In this document: one piece after another, positions 35,198 through 47,192 of the stretch
Layout of the letters: every line of letters begins with the position of its first letter
Numbering within the stretch: the first letter of the stretch is position 1
Assembly (NCBI GenBank): GCA_012295275.1
Contig: CM022679.1
Span: 7,513,169 to 7,577,168, forward strand
DNA length: 64,000 nt
Direction: 5' to 3'
Source of the DNA: Chrysomallon squamiferum
Taxonomy: Eukaryota > Mollusca > Gastropoda > Neomphalida > Peltospiridae
Notes under the pieces: model-generated
The model's input: the letters and a program-made list of their open reading frames with translations, nothing else
What the model was told of the DNA's origin: nothing
Database searches by the model: none
Position numbers and translations under genes: made by a program

Positions 35198-37098
35198 ATT
35201 TTTAATAAGATAGTCCTATTTTTATACACTAATGATTTCTTTAAAGAAAGTAATTTTCTTCATAATGTAACATTTAAATTTAATAACACCGCCCTTCTTG
35301 ACTCTTTCCTTGGCCAAGTCGTGATGACGCTAATAAAAGACTATTAATATACCAAGCGATAAATAAATAATCGAATCTTTTATCAGATGTGTCATGTCGG
35401 AAAAAATGGTAACTGATTAAAAAAGAAGTAATTAACTGACATAAGAAATTAACATTATTTTTCTTCTCCTCCATTTAATGAGCAGAATACATCTGATTGA
35501 TTTGAAAATGAAATGTCCTAGTTAACAGACACACACATACTAATAGTTGTAATAAGGTTAAGAAGTTTCGGTCATTTATTCTCAATCTTTCTTTGGCCAC
35601 GGCTCTTTTTAAAACTATTTTCTGATTCCTGAGCACCTGTCACAATAGGATATATAGAAAATCCCGTTTTTCAAACTTTTCAATCTGTGGGACCTCAAAT
35701 GTTCCAGGCCCCAAACCAGGAGCCACATGCCCCCTTTTAGAATGACTAGACCAGATAAGCTGGAAACTAAACTTTGTTTTTATTTTGTTTTTTATAATGA
35801 TTATCTTTATGCTGTTGATGATGATGACGATTAATAAAGATTATGAGTTCCTGTTTATGAAAAGGTATATATAAAAGAACCATTGCGATAAAGGACAACA
35901 AAGTAGAAGATTCCTAACTAATTACCTTTAAGAACCTTAACCTTAGATTAAAAATAAGTCGACTGTATTGTTAAATAAATCATAGCTACCCACTTGTGGA
36001 AGTCCATTTTATAAAAGTGCAGCGCAAACTGTACTCTGTGTACCAATTTAGTAACTGACAATTACTGTGATGTTTCTTTTACACACAATTTCATATTACT
36101 GTCAGCTGTCAAAACACTGACTGGTACCCTAATTTGTGTACTTTTGCCATTACGAATAATCATCACTAATTCTGTGTAACACACATTTCACTGTGGCTGA
36201 ATGAAGGGAAATTTGGGGGCTGAGTATTTATTCCATTACGTCTCTTTAAACAGACGTTTTTTTCATCTAATAACTCAACGTCTGACCCGGGATTTTATTT
36301 GACACTTGAACGAAACTAAGCGGGATCTTCGGAGCCAAATCTGCCAGCTTCTATTTCTCTGGTACACCGGAGAGGTCCACTGAAGCATTTTCTTTTTCGC
36401 ATTTTCGACCATTCAGTTTTGCCATGACGTAAACAGGTTCCTAGTAACACCCGCACGGCAACCGGTTCCTAACAAATTTTTCAATTCGCTGGGGATTAAT
36501 AAGCACGGTTCGTGTAAGATGAACATATGTCATGAATAAAAACACTTCTGGCGCTATGCTAGTAAACAATTAAAAGTAATCATTATAAGGCGATATTCCA
36601 GCATTCATCAGTGAGAGTCTGAATCCACTTACGTTACGTTTCTGGTTTTGTGTGTGCTGCGGTTATCATTTCGTTAAGTGCATATTTGAATTGGTTAAGA
36701 CAAACTGTACAGTAAGAACGCACGTATAAAAAGTTTAGAAGTTATGTTATTTTTATTGGTATAGTTATTCGATTTCATCAACACAGTTGTCTCTAATTCT
36801 CCTTCTATCAAACGTTTTAATATTATTTTTATGCTTCCTGAATAGACGACTTATTTGCACACATATGCGTACATCGAGTCTTCAAAGATATGATATTAGA
36901 AAACATACAATAATTAATAATTTATTTCGTATGTCTGTCTGTATCATGCCTGGTTGGTTACATAACTTGAGTTTTATTTTTCTATACAGATAAAAATGAC
37001 GGGATGATCTAATTATAATACTTTCTTAAACTTTTGTTTTCAAATTAGTTCTTTCTTTAGTTTTCAAACTGCAAAATCTACTTAATGGATTCATATTT
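35198..37098. other. Unique sequence, no supported gene
   Basis: Somewhat GC-richer at 36270-36480, with CpGs and a mirrored ACCGG pair near 36366-36375. No long frame. Confidence 0.5.
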
Positions 37099-37124
37099 AA
37101 AAAAAAAAAAAAAAAAAAAAAAAA
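37099..37124 (+). repeat. Poly(A), 26 nt
   Basis: Clean homopolymer, no retroelement body recognised. Confidence 0.95.
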
Positions 37125-38180
37125 CATCAAGAGAACATTTTATATCCAGCTGTCTCTTCGTAGACAGGGTTTCTTTATCAAAGATTAGCTTTATATGATT
37201 TGAGATGACTTTCCAAATTAATGTTTACAAATTAGAGATGAAGTTCAAAGGAATATAATTGTATATTTAACGATCAGACATATTATCTCAGACAAGCTAG
37301 TAATCGGAGTCAATATTTTGTTATTGTTTTGGAATCTCTGAGAGAAGCTGATGTAACGACCACACACTTTTCCAGCTATCATTAGGTAAGACAGTGGATC
37401 CAGCACCATGTGTTCAAGTCTTTATACTGGAAGTTTCATCTCTGACCTGATACAAAATATTCTGACTTCATTCAGTGACAGGTGAATGCAGTGAGAAACA
37501 CGTACGTGTAGAAATTACATTAGATTCATCAACAAGAGACAAGTACAGATGAAATCATCGCTTAAACTGTGTCTAATAGCAGTCTCTTAATATCTGACAA
37601 ACACGTCATTCAGTGATGCATCACGTGATAAAACTACACAGTCGAGTTTTAATACGGGAAACCGCGTGATGGTATGTTTACAACGTATGAAGCAAAAAAA
37701 CCATTATGTACAAAAACAGTATAAAATGATTATTTTGTTTATCGATTATTTTTTTTTATTATTTTTTTTTTTTTACTTATTAAAATTTCTTGTACTCATC
37801 TCAAAAAACCCAGTGATTTGCGAATTATAAATGATTCTTCAGCATGTTTTCAAACATGGCTTGACGCTACGTTCCACAACCTTTATTGTTTCTAAGGTCT
37901 GATAATTGCGTTTGGAATTGATCGCGGCAGATAACAGACTCGTGCAAGTCACACACCGCTTCAAGTTCTAACACGCCACAGATCCCAGGTTTTCAGTGTG
38001 GCGTACCTGAAACCTCGTTTTACCAGTCTGGAAATATCCCATTGTTTTCCTTCAAAAATATCAGCTTGATATTTGTAAATGTCATATTCAAAGTATACGC
38101 TATGGTTTTTAAAACGGTGAATTTACTTTAAAAATAAGCTGTGATAGTTTGATGTTAGTGACAAAAATTATCATTATTAT
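37125..38180. other. Unique sequence, nothing recognised
   Basis: T-rich run at 37749-37777 only. Confidence 0.5.
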
Positions 38181-38190
38181 TACTATTATT

Positions 38191-38221
<31 letters not shown>

Positions 38222-38232
38222 CTGTTGCTGAT

Positions 38233-38266
<34 letters not shown>
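38181..38266 (+). repeat. (TTG)n then poly(T) of 33 nt
   Basis: TTA/TTG units (38181-38230) followed by a T homopolymer. Confidence 0.95.
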
Positions 38267-38792
38267 CTTTGTATATTGTAATTGGATTTATGCTTTTTTA
38301 ATTTAATGTAGTTTTTCTTGTTGTTTTTGTTTAAGTTTAGTTTGTTTTGTTATGTTTTCTTATGATGAAATAGAGAACTTCTTCTGTTATTTGTTTATTA
38401 TTATTATTATTATTTATTTATTTATGTTTGAGGGTTTTATATTTTGCTTTGTTCTGATGTTGTTGTGGGTGTTTTTTTATGGATTTATTGTACTGACCGT
38501 CGCTGCAGCTAAACAACCCGTTCTGTTTCATTTCCATTTATATTTCCTTCTATAAACAAGATTAATAATTCTATTACCGCTGAAGATATAATTATTAAAG
38601 CTTTATCCGCCCTCTAGTACGCTCGCCAAGACAACCTACTCTTTCAAAGACAATCGTTATTTTCTTATCACTTTTTTTTTTCATCTCCCTCTTTTACTCT
38701 TTAAGTATACGATGTGGCAGTCCTCTCTGTGATACAGTAGAACATCCCCAAAGCTCCGCGCGTAACAAGCGATCTGTGAGGCAATTGGTTCT

Positions 38793-38895
38793 ATGACGGT
38801 GAAGTATTTCTCGCAAGCGATTCTTTCGAGCGAATCCAGTCATAATAGCGGCAGCATTAAACCCGCTAACAACTGCAGGATCCGACTCTACATTC
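38793..38895 (+). other. Possible short exon ending in a consensus splice donor
   Basis: An open frame from ATG at 38793 (MTVKYFSQAILSSE) reaches CAG at 38895, followed at once by GTAAGT, the perfect metazoan donor. The block is GC-richer than its flanks and has an inverted CCAAT (ATTGG) just upstream. Two other frames, one on the minus strand (38830 down to 38690, including KYFTVIEPIASQIA), are equally open, so the coding strand is not decided. No family recognised. Confidence 0.22.
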
Positions 38896-38932
38896 AGGTA
38901 AGTCGTTTGCTAATAAGCTTTGTAATAATAAG

Positions 38933-38933
38933 A

Positions 38934-38968
<35 letters not shown>

Positions 38969-38969
38969 T
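38933..38969. repeat. (TAA)n microsatellite
   Basis: About 12 TAA units. Confidence 0.95.
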
Positions 38970-39009
38970 GCTGATATTTTTATTCATGGATTCTTCGTGA
39001 CAGTAATGT

Positions 39010-39477
39010 TCGTGACAGTAATGATTAAGGTTATAATATTATCGATAAAATTTTCGTGGTTGATTTTGTTAAGATTATAATACTATCGATAATTTTTCGT
39101 GGCTGATTTTAATTAAGATTGTAACATCTCGATAATTTTCGTCATCGAATTCATTAAGCTTTTATACATAGTTTTTGTGACTGATTTCGTTAAGTTTATG
39201 ATAATGTCGGTAATTTTCGTGATTGATTTTAATAAGCTTATAACACTGTCGATAATTTTCGCGACTGATTTTGTTAAGTTTGTAACACTATCGATAATTT
39301 TTGTAGTTGATTTTATTAAACTTGTAATACTATCGATAATTTTCATTGTTGATTACGTTAATGTTACAATACTCTATATAATTTTCGTCAATGAATTTAT
39401 TAAGCTTATAATACCACAGATAATTTTCGTGGTTGATTTTATTAAGCCTGTAATATTATCGATAATTTTCATGGCTT
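39010..39477 (+). repeat. 42-bp tandem repeat, about eleven copies
   Basis: Unit GATAATTTTCGTGG followed by TTGATTTTATTAAG and a TATAATACTATC-type end. Early copies carry 1-4 bp indels; from about 39217 the units are exactly 42 bp. Because 42 is divisible by three, frames stay open on both strands: plus 39177-39479 (unit SIIFVVDFIKLVIL) and minus 39346-39113 (unit KIIDSVTNLTKSVT). Confidence 0.93.
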
Positions 39478-39699
39478 GAGTTTAAAAAGTTTATAATACA
39501 TTTGTTAAAACCTGTGATTGATTATCTCAGATTTTTTTTATTTCGTAGCTATATAGATATAGATATAGATATAGATATTGATTTATTCCTTTTGTTTAAA
39601 TTGAATAAATCATTATCGTGTTAGGTAATTTGGTTTATCGTTAGTTTTCTTTTACAGTTTATACTGGTTATCTATTGTTGATGTTGTTTTTATTTGTCG

Positions 39700-39850
39700 T
39701 GTTAGAGGTAGTTGTAGTAATAGTAGTAGTGGTAGTAGTTTTAGCTATTGCAGCATTTCTAGAAATAATAATTGTAGTAGTAGTCGTGGCAGTAGTGGAG
39801 GTAGTAGAAGCAGGGGTAGTAATAGAGTAGTAGTGATAGTAGTAATGTAT
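39700..39850. repeat. TAG/TGG trinucleotide mosaic
   Basis: GTAGTAG-type triplets with variants. Confidence 0.88.
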
Positions 39851-39959
39851 TTATGTTTTGTATTCTTTATTATTTTCTTTTAATTTTAAATTGTTAATTT
39901 TCAAAAAAAAACAAAAAACTTTCTTCTTATATCATTACTGGGAAAGGATCAAAAGTGGA

Positions 39960-40120
39960 TTCTTATCATCTTGTTATTAATCACTGTCATCATCATTATC
40001 TCAGACAACATCATCAACATTGTAATCAATACTATCTAAAATAATATCGTCGTCATCATCATCATCTCAAACAACTCATCGCTATCATCTTTGTCATCGC
40101 CATCATCATTCTCAGCGCTC
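39960..40120. repeat. Degenerate CATCAT/TCATCG mosaic
   Basis: ATC/CAT triplets recur over 160 bp. Confidence 0.75.
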
Positions 40121-40416
40121 TAACCTTGAAATAATGATATTGTACTTGAATTCCTGTAAATCTTATATTTTAATACTCGTAAATATTGACATTTTCAGTG
40201 GCTATAAATCTGTATATTTATTTCATTTACTTTGCATGGATGGTTATGATCACTAAATTATATATATTTTTTTCTTTCTCAATGATCCTCTTTATTTATT
40301 TCTCTTTAAACCGTTTGCTTTCCTGCAGAGAATTATATAAAAGACTACGGAGGATGTTTCATTCTAAGCTTTTATCACAGCGTGCATTGTATTTTATACG
40401 CAATGGCATTTAATAT

Positions 40417-41800
40417 ATACTCAACGAAAAAAGAAAGTTTGAATGTTGAAATCTCGAAAACAAAATTTAGTTTGATATTTCAGTATAATCGAAAACCACT
40501 GTGCATACGTGCTTCAGCAGACTATACTTAGCACGTGCATTCTGTTTTGGATTGCCTGGTGTCATGTGACGGAATTCCATCACAATAAAAAATATTATTA
40601 ACACGCTGTGAGCCAGTTGTCCGACGTAAAAATATTTTTTCACTCGTGAGTTCAAACCTTCGCAAAACCAGTGAATTAAGCTATCACAAAAAGACGGTCA
40701 GAGAGCAGTTGGGATGTTTGATGCTAGGCTCTGCGTGGCCAGATGTTTTGGTGTAACCAGAATCACTGTAGAGAGACTGAACAATTGTTTGCAAAGTTCT
40801 GTCGGCTGTATAGGACTGGGTATATCTCAACCACTGATCTTCGAAACCGGTTTCAACCAGCCACCACTCTTGCCCGATAGTTCATGCTCAGATAACCAGC
40901 GGCCATCTGCAATCCTACAACACCCAGCCACGATGACCTCAGAGAAGATCTACTCTTACTGCGCGCCATTTTCAACTCTGTCTGCAAAGGATACAACAAT
41001 GGATCCAATGGACAAAATTCAGTGGAAACATTTCCTCTTCACTTACGAATCACGATTTACAAGGACTTTTCTGTTATGGAAGTTGATGGATATTGTGCAG
41101 GAAGTGTCATGGTATAGCCGAGAACATCCAGGTGATGAGGTCACTGAAACCTCACATGTATTTGTTACTCGTACGAAATTATTGGTCCCATTATAATTCC
41201 ATATATGACACAGCATCTACACATGGCTTTTCAACAAGTCAGCGCTCGATTGCCTCTTGCCACTTATACCATGTGAACGTTTCTCTTGCCAGCAGTGTCA
41301 ACTCTGTCCCAAGCAACTCTTCGGAGATGAACAAGGGAGACGCATTCCCAGGAAAAACCCGCAGCTGCTGAACCTTCAACATCTGCGTCAAGCCATTAAG
41401 CAGAAGAAGGAGAATATCCCCGCATAATCTATATACAAGACTTTTAATTCCAATCTGTATCAATTCCAGGGGCGGGCTGCTGATCTGCAGGAATAGTCAT
41501 GATGTGGAAGACTTTTATTCTAAGCCTCCTTAGCTTGTTGACGTTTTTGTTCCATGGGTGTTCACTGTAAGAGTCCATTGGCAGCAAATTTTTGATGTTA
41601 CTGTACATACACCTCTGACTAAATGATACTGTTATATAATTCCATAACTGCTACCATGAATGTCGTCAGGTTTATGAAATAAACTAGTATTCATGATGGT
41701 TGAATATATATGTTAACGTTTCATTAAATAAACATTAATAACATCCTTCAGTGTATTTCATATTTCAAAAGTCAATTCTATTTTTATTTTTCCTTTACAA
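40417..41800 (+). mobile_element. Dead Tc1/mariner-type DNA transposon
   Basis: Starts after TATA with a terminus-like ACTCAACGAAAAAAGAAAG (about 40419). Five transposase blocks follow in order: HTH-like VARCFGVTRITVERL (40732-40776); LRNRFQPATTLARQF (about 40839); KHFLFTYESRF around the catalytic-region D/E block (about 41030-41062); AGSVMV (41097) and GPIIIPYMTQ...MAFQQVSAR (41184-41250); and KNPQLLNLQHLRQ to NIPA (41341-41427). The blocks alternate between two frames and stops intervene, and the aspartate expected in the FQQDNAR motif is valine. The 3' terminal repeat is not clear; a weakly matching TTGAAAT-type inverted segment lies near 41755-41800, so the end is approximate. Length of about 1.4 kb fits the family. 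Confidence 0.85.
40714..41427 (+). pseudogene. Tc1-like transposase pseudogene
   Basis: The transposase, a cut-and-paste DNA integrase of the IS630/Tc1/mariner superfamily with a DDE catalytic triad, is broken here by at least four frame changes and several stops. The longest intact piece (40714-41196, 160 codons) includes the HTH-like block and the FTYESRF block, but passes out of frame for the segments between. The second catalytic aspartate is lost (FQQV in place of FQQD). No activity is expected. Shorter frames on either strand in this interval are shadows of it. Confidence 0.85.
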
Positions 41801-41805
41801 AAAGT

Positions 41806-41828
41806 AAAAAAAAAAAAAAAAAAAAAAA
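41806..41828 (+). repeat. Poly(A)
   Basis: 23 A residues just after the transposon's probable end. Confidence 0.93.
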
Positions 41829-42280
41829 GAAATCACTGCATTTCCAACTTCAGTTAATTCACAGATTTAGATAATTATTTAAATGCTTTCTAAAAATAAA
41901 GAAAATTTTGATATTTTCATGATGGTTCCTGCACGCTCATTATTCCTTGGGAAGACATAAAATATAAAGAAAACGCTAGTTAAGTTAATTAGAACTCCTG
42001 GAATAATTTGTGTTGAAAGAAAACTAAGAATGTCTTTGAAGAGATTCACTGTCATCAAAGACAATATAAGCATCCAGAAACCAAAGAGTGTTTGAAAATT
42101 CATCAACATAATTTGTGTTCAAGTAGAAGAAAACGTATTCTAGATTTAGAAAATGTTACATGAAACAGAGTTACTGGTTGCTTAATGTTTTTCTTATTAT
42201 ATCTATAATTTTCATTTGTTTTTCTTCCACATGATGACAGTGCAAAAAAAAAGAAATTAGTATTAGTTCACTTCGTTATA
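41829..42280. other. Unique sequence, nothing recognised
   Basis: No frame or repeat of interest. Confidence 0.5.
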
Positions 42281-42495
42281 ATCTCTCTCTCGCTTTGTGT
42301 TTCCTATCTCTTTCTTTGTCTCTCTTTTTCTGTCTCTCCCTCTCTAACTGTCTCTTTCTCGGACACACACATATATACACACACATACACGCAAATACAC
42401 ATATTCACACACATTGTTTCACTATTTCTCTGGTTTTACTTACCTATTCACCCATTTTCTTTTTTCTCTTAGTTCACACCATAATAATTTAGAAT

Positions 42496-42571
<76 letters not shown>
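42281..42571. repeat. CTCT-rich, CACA-rich and pure (CT)n tracts
   Basis: Degenerate CT (42283-42360), CACA/CATA (42362-42412), then about 37 pure CT units (42498-42571). Confidence 0.93.
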
Positions 42572-42573
<2 letters not shown>

Positions 42574-43935
42574 GGCATTTCTTTGTTTAACTGACAATGT
42601 CCTTTTGTACGACTTCAAAGAATCCTTTCTCGATTCCAATTATTTTTCAGTCACTATTTTGACGCAAAGGTGATTTTCCCTCATAAAAGTCGGATCAAAA
42701 TGGATTATCTATTTCAATCTCTTATTAAGAGATTATAGAAGTGTAATTATAAATTTAAATGTCAAAACAAGAGATTACGAAATACGGTTACAAACGATGA
42801 GCAGAAAAATAACAGAGATGTGAGTAATTAATTTACAAAAGAAGAAAAATAACATGTTATAAAACTGAAATATATAACAATAACGATGATGATTATATGA
42901 TTTTTTAAAATTAAATAACAACATAACTTAATTCATAAATCATTTAATTTAGAAAGATATCCAATAAAGACAGAAGGAAGGAAAGAAACAAAGAAAAAGA
43001 AAGAAAGAAAGAAATATTAAATCTAAATATATCCGAAGGAAAAAAAAAAAAAGAAAGGACAGTACTGTTTTAAAGAAAGTTATTATCATCATATGACGAC
43101 GATTCAGGAAAAAGCGTATTTAACGTTGTAATCGTGTTAGACTTTTCGTGTTTGCGGTCGTAAATTACGTGCCGCGCTGCAGATTGTTATCAGTAAGTTG
43201 CGTATCCGTGGATCGTGTTCAGTCGTTAGATAACAAGTTTAAAATACCTGCGCGTCTGTAACGTGAATAAAATATAAACATCAGCGATCATTTCAAACAT
43301 TGTAACTACTGTTGTTACTCTGACAGAGATAAACAACAAATTTGTATCATTTTCTTTTCTTTTCTTTTCTTTTTTCTTTTTTTTTTTTTTTGCGTTTTAT
43401 TACGAAAGGGTAATGAATTCTGACTTTCTTTGGGCTGTAGCTCTATGCGTGCACGTGTGTACCTCGTGACTGGTGTTAAAGAACAGTGTGTATATTTTCA
43501 TCTTTATGTAAAATACTCAAGTATTGGCTGCATTTTCTTTTCTTTTTTTTATATCATCATTGTACAAAGACCACACTGACACTTCATTATTTAACACTGA
43601 ATTTTGCTGAACTGAACTGAACTGAAAGACTTATTTAATGACCTACGTTTTCATTGTTTCGTTGTTGTTGTTGTTGTTGTTATAAGAGTTGTTGTTCCCG
43701 TTTTCTTCTTCGACTTGTTTGTTGATTTGTTGGGTAATTGGTTGATGTTTAATTAGATTTTTCTTAGTCCTACCTTTTTTTATTTATTATGTATGTAAAA
43801 GAATCTGCAATCGGTTGAAACCTACCATCATCATCATCAATCTTTATTATTATTCTTCTTATTATTATTAATTTTGAAAAAAAAAAAAGAAAAAAAGGAA
43901 CTGACAAATATTTAGTAAAACTGGTTTCGCCTGTC
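42572..43935. other. AT-rich sequence with a CpG-richer spot
   Basis: GAAA tract at 42985-43010, poly(T) at 43380-43390, TTG units at 43662-43681. A CpG-rich 110-bp spot at 43140-43260 has no frame. Confidence 0.5.
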
Positions 43936-44040
43936 AAGATCATGTCTGGTTATATCATGTCAGGTCATATCATGTCAGGTCAGGGCAGGGCAAATCAGTC
44001 AGGTCACGACAGCTGCAATCATTGTCATGTCTGCTCATCT
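43936..44040 (+). repeat. Degenerate 14-bp tandem repeat
   Basis: ATCATGTCAGGTC-type units occur three to four times at 43940-43985, with CAGGTC/CAGGGC half units after. Confidence 0.75.
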
Positions 44041-44543
44041 CGATATGCTTAGGTGTACATGTTTCTTATTTGTTTAAGTGAAAAAAAAGAAAAGAAATGA
44101 AAAGAAAAACATATTATTTCCTAGTGGTGGAATGATTGCATGTTGTTTATTGAGTTATTTCCGCTGATATGATACTCGTGATCACTGCAGCTGAATTCAT
44201 TTGAAATGTCAGCCGTCGGACTTAGACGTGGATTTCAGCGAAGCCCGGATATCAATTAACTTTATTAATAACATCTTGAAAATCTTTTTCCTTTCGCTTT
44301 GCAAAAAAGAAAATATATATATATATATAATTTTATGTGTTCTTGCAGAAAATACTCAACCGATACGATCTATGAAGTGTATTAAATGCGAAAATCAGTT
44401 TAGAAGCAGATGTATTTAATGTTCAATTTGAGATAATCTTTTCAGGACAAAATACATTAATTCATTGTATTCTGTTTATTTATTCTGTGACTATGGTTAC
44501 TAATACTAAGTAAGCCTTACAATTATATTATTACTATTATTAT

Positions 44544-44545
<2 letters not shown>
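44041..44545. other. Unique sequence, nothing recognised
   Basis: A short TA tract at 44314-44328 only. Confidence 0.5.

Positions 44546-44546
<1 letters not shown>

Positions 44547-44611
<65 letters not shown>
44547..44611. repeat. (CT)n microsatellite
   Basis: About 32 CT units following TTA units. Confidence 0.97.
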
Positions 44612-44612
<1 letters not shown>

Positions 44613-44756
44613 ACGGTGTTTACGAAATTAGTGGGATACGTTTGAGCATCTGGTAATGTTTTAAATATATTGTCAACACTGTCGTCCTCGTTGACATCAT
44701 TATAACAATCATTATCTTCTTATTAACACTGTTGTTGTCGTTGTCGTTGTAGTCAG

Positions 44757-44805
44757 TTTTTCTTCTTCTTCTTTAGCTGCTTCTTCTTATTATTATTATT
44801 ATTAT

Positions 44806-44879
<74 letters not shown>

Positions 44880-45070
44880 TACTATTTATAGTAGTAGAAG
44901 TAGTAGTAGTAGTAGTAGTACTAGTACTACTACTAATAATAATGGTATTTTATTATCATCAGTATTGATGTGGTTGTTACTGCTATTACTACCACTACTA
45001 CTACTACATCTACTACTAGTACTAATCCACAACTACTACTGCTACTACTACTACTATTATTACTACCATC
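44757..45070. repeat. TTC/TTA/CTA/TAG trinucleotide mosaic
   Basis: TTC, TTA, (CTA)n (44810-44835), poly(T), TTA, (TAG)n and CTA units in 3-bp register. Both CTA and TAG runs occur, so parts are complementary to each other. Confidence 0.93.
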
Positions 45071-45610
45071 ACTGTCATATCTTTAATTTCATCTCTCTGT
45101 GTATACTGTCTGACTGTCACATCTCTACTGACCAGTGTTTATTTACTCCGCCACTGGCAGAACACACACTTACATTCTTAGTTCAGTTTACCTCTAAACC
45201 ACAAGTTCTTTATCTTTTATTTACAATCACAGTCTAAGCCATGTCAAAATACTTATTTAAGTAGATACCATCACGTCTGCTCTTTCAGACAGTGGTCTAG
45301 CGTTGACATGACAGCGAATCGGCTGTTATCGTGACGTTCCGTAATCAGCTTTAGACAATGTCGAATTGCTTGGAGTGGTGAAATGTTTGAAAATAGATTG
45401 TTTACTCTATCAAACGGTCAGTTATGTCGACTGTTTTGTGTATGGAGTTTGGACGAGTTCGGTAGTTTTCGTGTTCGAATTATTCAGCTCCCAAATATTT
45501 AAGAAATGATTTACTTGTCGACACCGTACGATGTAATAGTGTTCTTTTATTGTCAGTATTATGTATGTATTTATGTATGTACGTAGATATTTGCGTGTTT
45601 CCGCTTGTGT
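45071..45610. other. Unique sequence, nothing recognised
   Basis: CpG-containing around 45265-45345. No frame of interest. Confidence 0.5.
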
Positions 45611-45617
45611 TTGTGAA

Positions 45618-45618
<1 letters not shown>

Positions 45619-45711
<93 letters not shown>
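45619..45711. repeat. (GA)n microsatellite
   Basis: About 46 GA units. Confidence 0.97.
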
Positions 45712-45714
<3 letters not shown>

Positions 45715-46850
45715 AAAATAGTATATAATGGTAGACAGAAAAACTAATTTTACATATCATCCCAAGCACTCCGGTTATATATATTGCGTATTTCTGTAAA
45801 TGCAGATGCTACATAACCAAGTCTTTTACGAAAGAAGATTTTGTTCTTGTTATTTCAAAGCAAATTTGTGATATTATCTGCACATCACTGTTAATTATGT
45901 TTGCATGTATTCGCTTTCACATTTTGACAAGTAACGTAGCACGAGTAATTAAAATTGTGTCTGCAAAGCGTGTTGTTCTGAACCGAGCATTTGGAAAATG
46001 TTTTACTAATTTAATTCAGAGGAAACTGCTCGTAATCTACTGATTATTGTCTTATTACCTGTTGTCATTCTTCAAAGATTTTAAAAATACATTTTCATGC
46101 AAAATGCCGTAAGCAATAAATTCATGCACGCCACCTTTAAGTCACTTATAACATCAATCGTAAAAGTACAGCCCCGAAATAGAACCTAAATTTTAAAATT
46201 TCAAAATTCGGTTCTGTTCTGACAATAAAAATTTCGAGAAATAAATAAACCTTGTTTCGGCTTCTCCAGTGGCTAGATCTAAACTTGATTAATCCTTCTA
46301 TATTCAGTCTGCGAATAACGCAATTACTGAAATCCATTACCCCGAATCTACTGACCCAAATATGTAATAATTATTTATAAAGCCATTTTACCTTGTTCTT
46401 TTTATCTCAAACCAGCCGAACGAACGTATATAACTTTTGTGCTGTTTTTAATCCTGAAGCAAAGTTCTGTGTTGTACACAGAAGCGAGGAAACACTGGTT
46501 TTCTAACAACGTTAGCGAGCCAGTCAAATCAAATAATCTTATTAGTCTATGCGCCACAGCTATTGACATATGTTATACTGCAAATCTTTGTGTTTGCTAG
46601 CGATAAAAGATTAACATTCTCTCAATGCGCCAGTCTGCTAGATCCCGACCTTTCTGAGATTACTTCACACTTTTGTTCACAGTGCAATCGTGTGCCGTGA
46701 TGAAAGGGCTCTGTTTAAACAAACTAAATCCTAGAAAATTGCACCTGCTGATTAATTTATTAATATTTAATCTGACGTAATCTTGTTTCCTTTGATTCAT
46801 TATTGAGCTATTCATTAAGGACGAGGAAGATTCCAGTGGTGTAGAATAGA
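45712..46850. other. Unique sequence, nothing recognised
   Basis: One 63-codon minus frame (46146-46337) without recognisable features. Confidence 0.5.
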
Positions 46851-47040
46851 AAAGTGTTGATAATGCGCGGGTCGCTGTGAGTTAAAAACTAGCGACGGAA
46901 TGTGGGCGGGTGAATGCAAGTTGTATCGGCTGTGCAGTATTTGAAGTTTATTGTATTTGTGCTGAAGAACAAAGTGGATTTAAGAAGAGGCGATGAACCC
47001 AGAGTGTCTCTTCAGTGCTAAGAGGTTGCGGACGGTTTTA
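46850..47040. promoter_or_regulatory. CpG-richer patch, possible promoter or 5' exon
   Basis: GC and CpG content rise (GCGCGGGTCGCTG, GTGGGCGGGTGAATG, GTTGCGGACGG). GGGCGGG matches an Sp1-type GC box. Only very short frames start here. Function inferred from composition. Confidence 0.2.
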
Positions 47041-47073
47041 ATGATTTAAAATAGTATTATGTGATACGGAGAT

Positions 47074-47077
<4 letters not shown>

Positions 47078-47171
<94 letters not shown>

Positions 47172-47192
47172 TGAGAGAGAGAGAGAGAGAGA
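47078..47192. repeat. (GA)n microsatellite
   Basis: About 45 GA units, TAAT interruption at 47168-47173, then more GA units. Confidence 0.97.
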
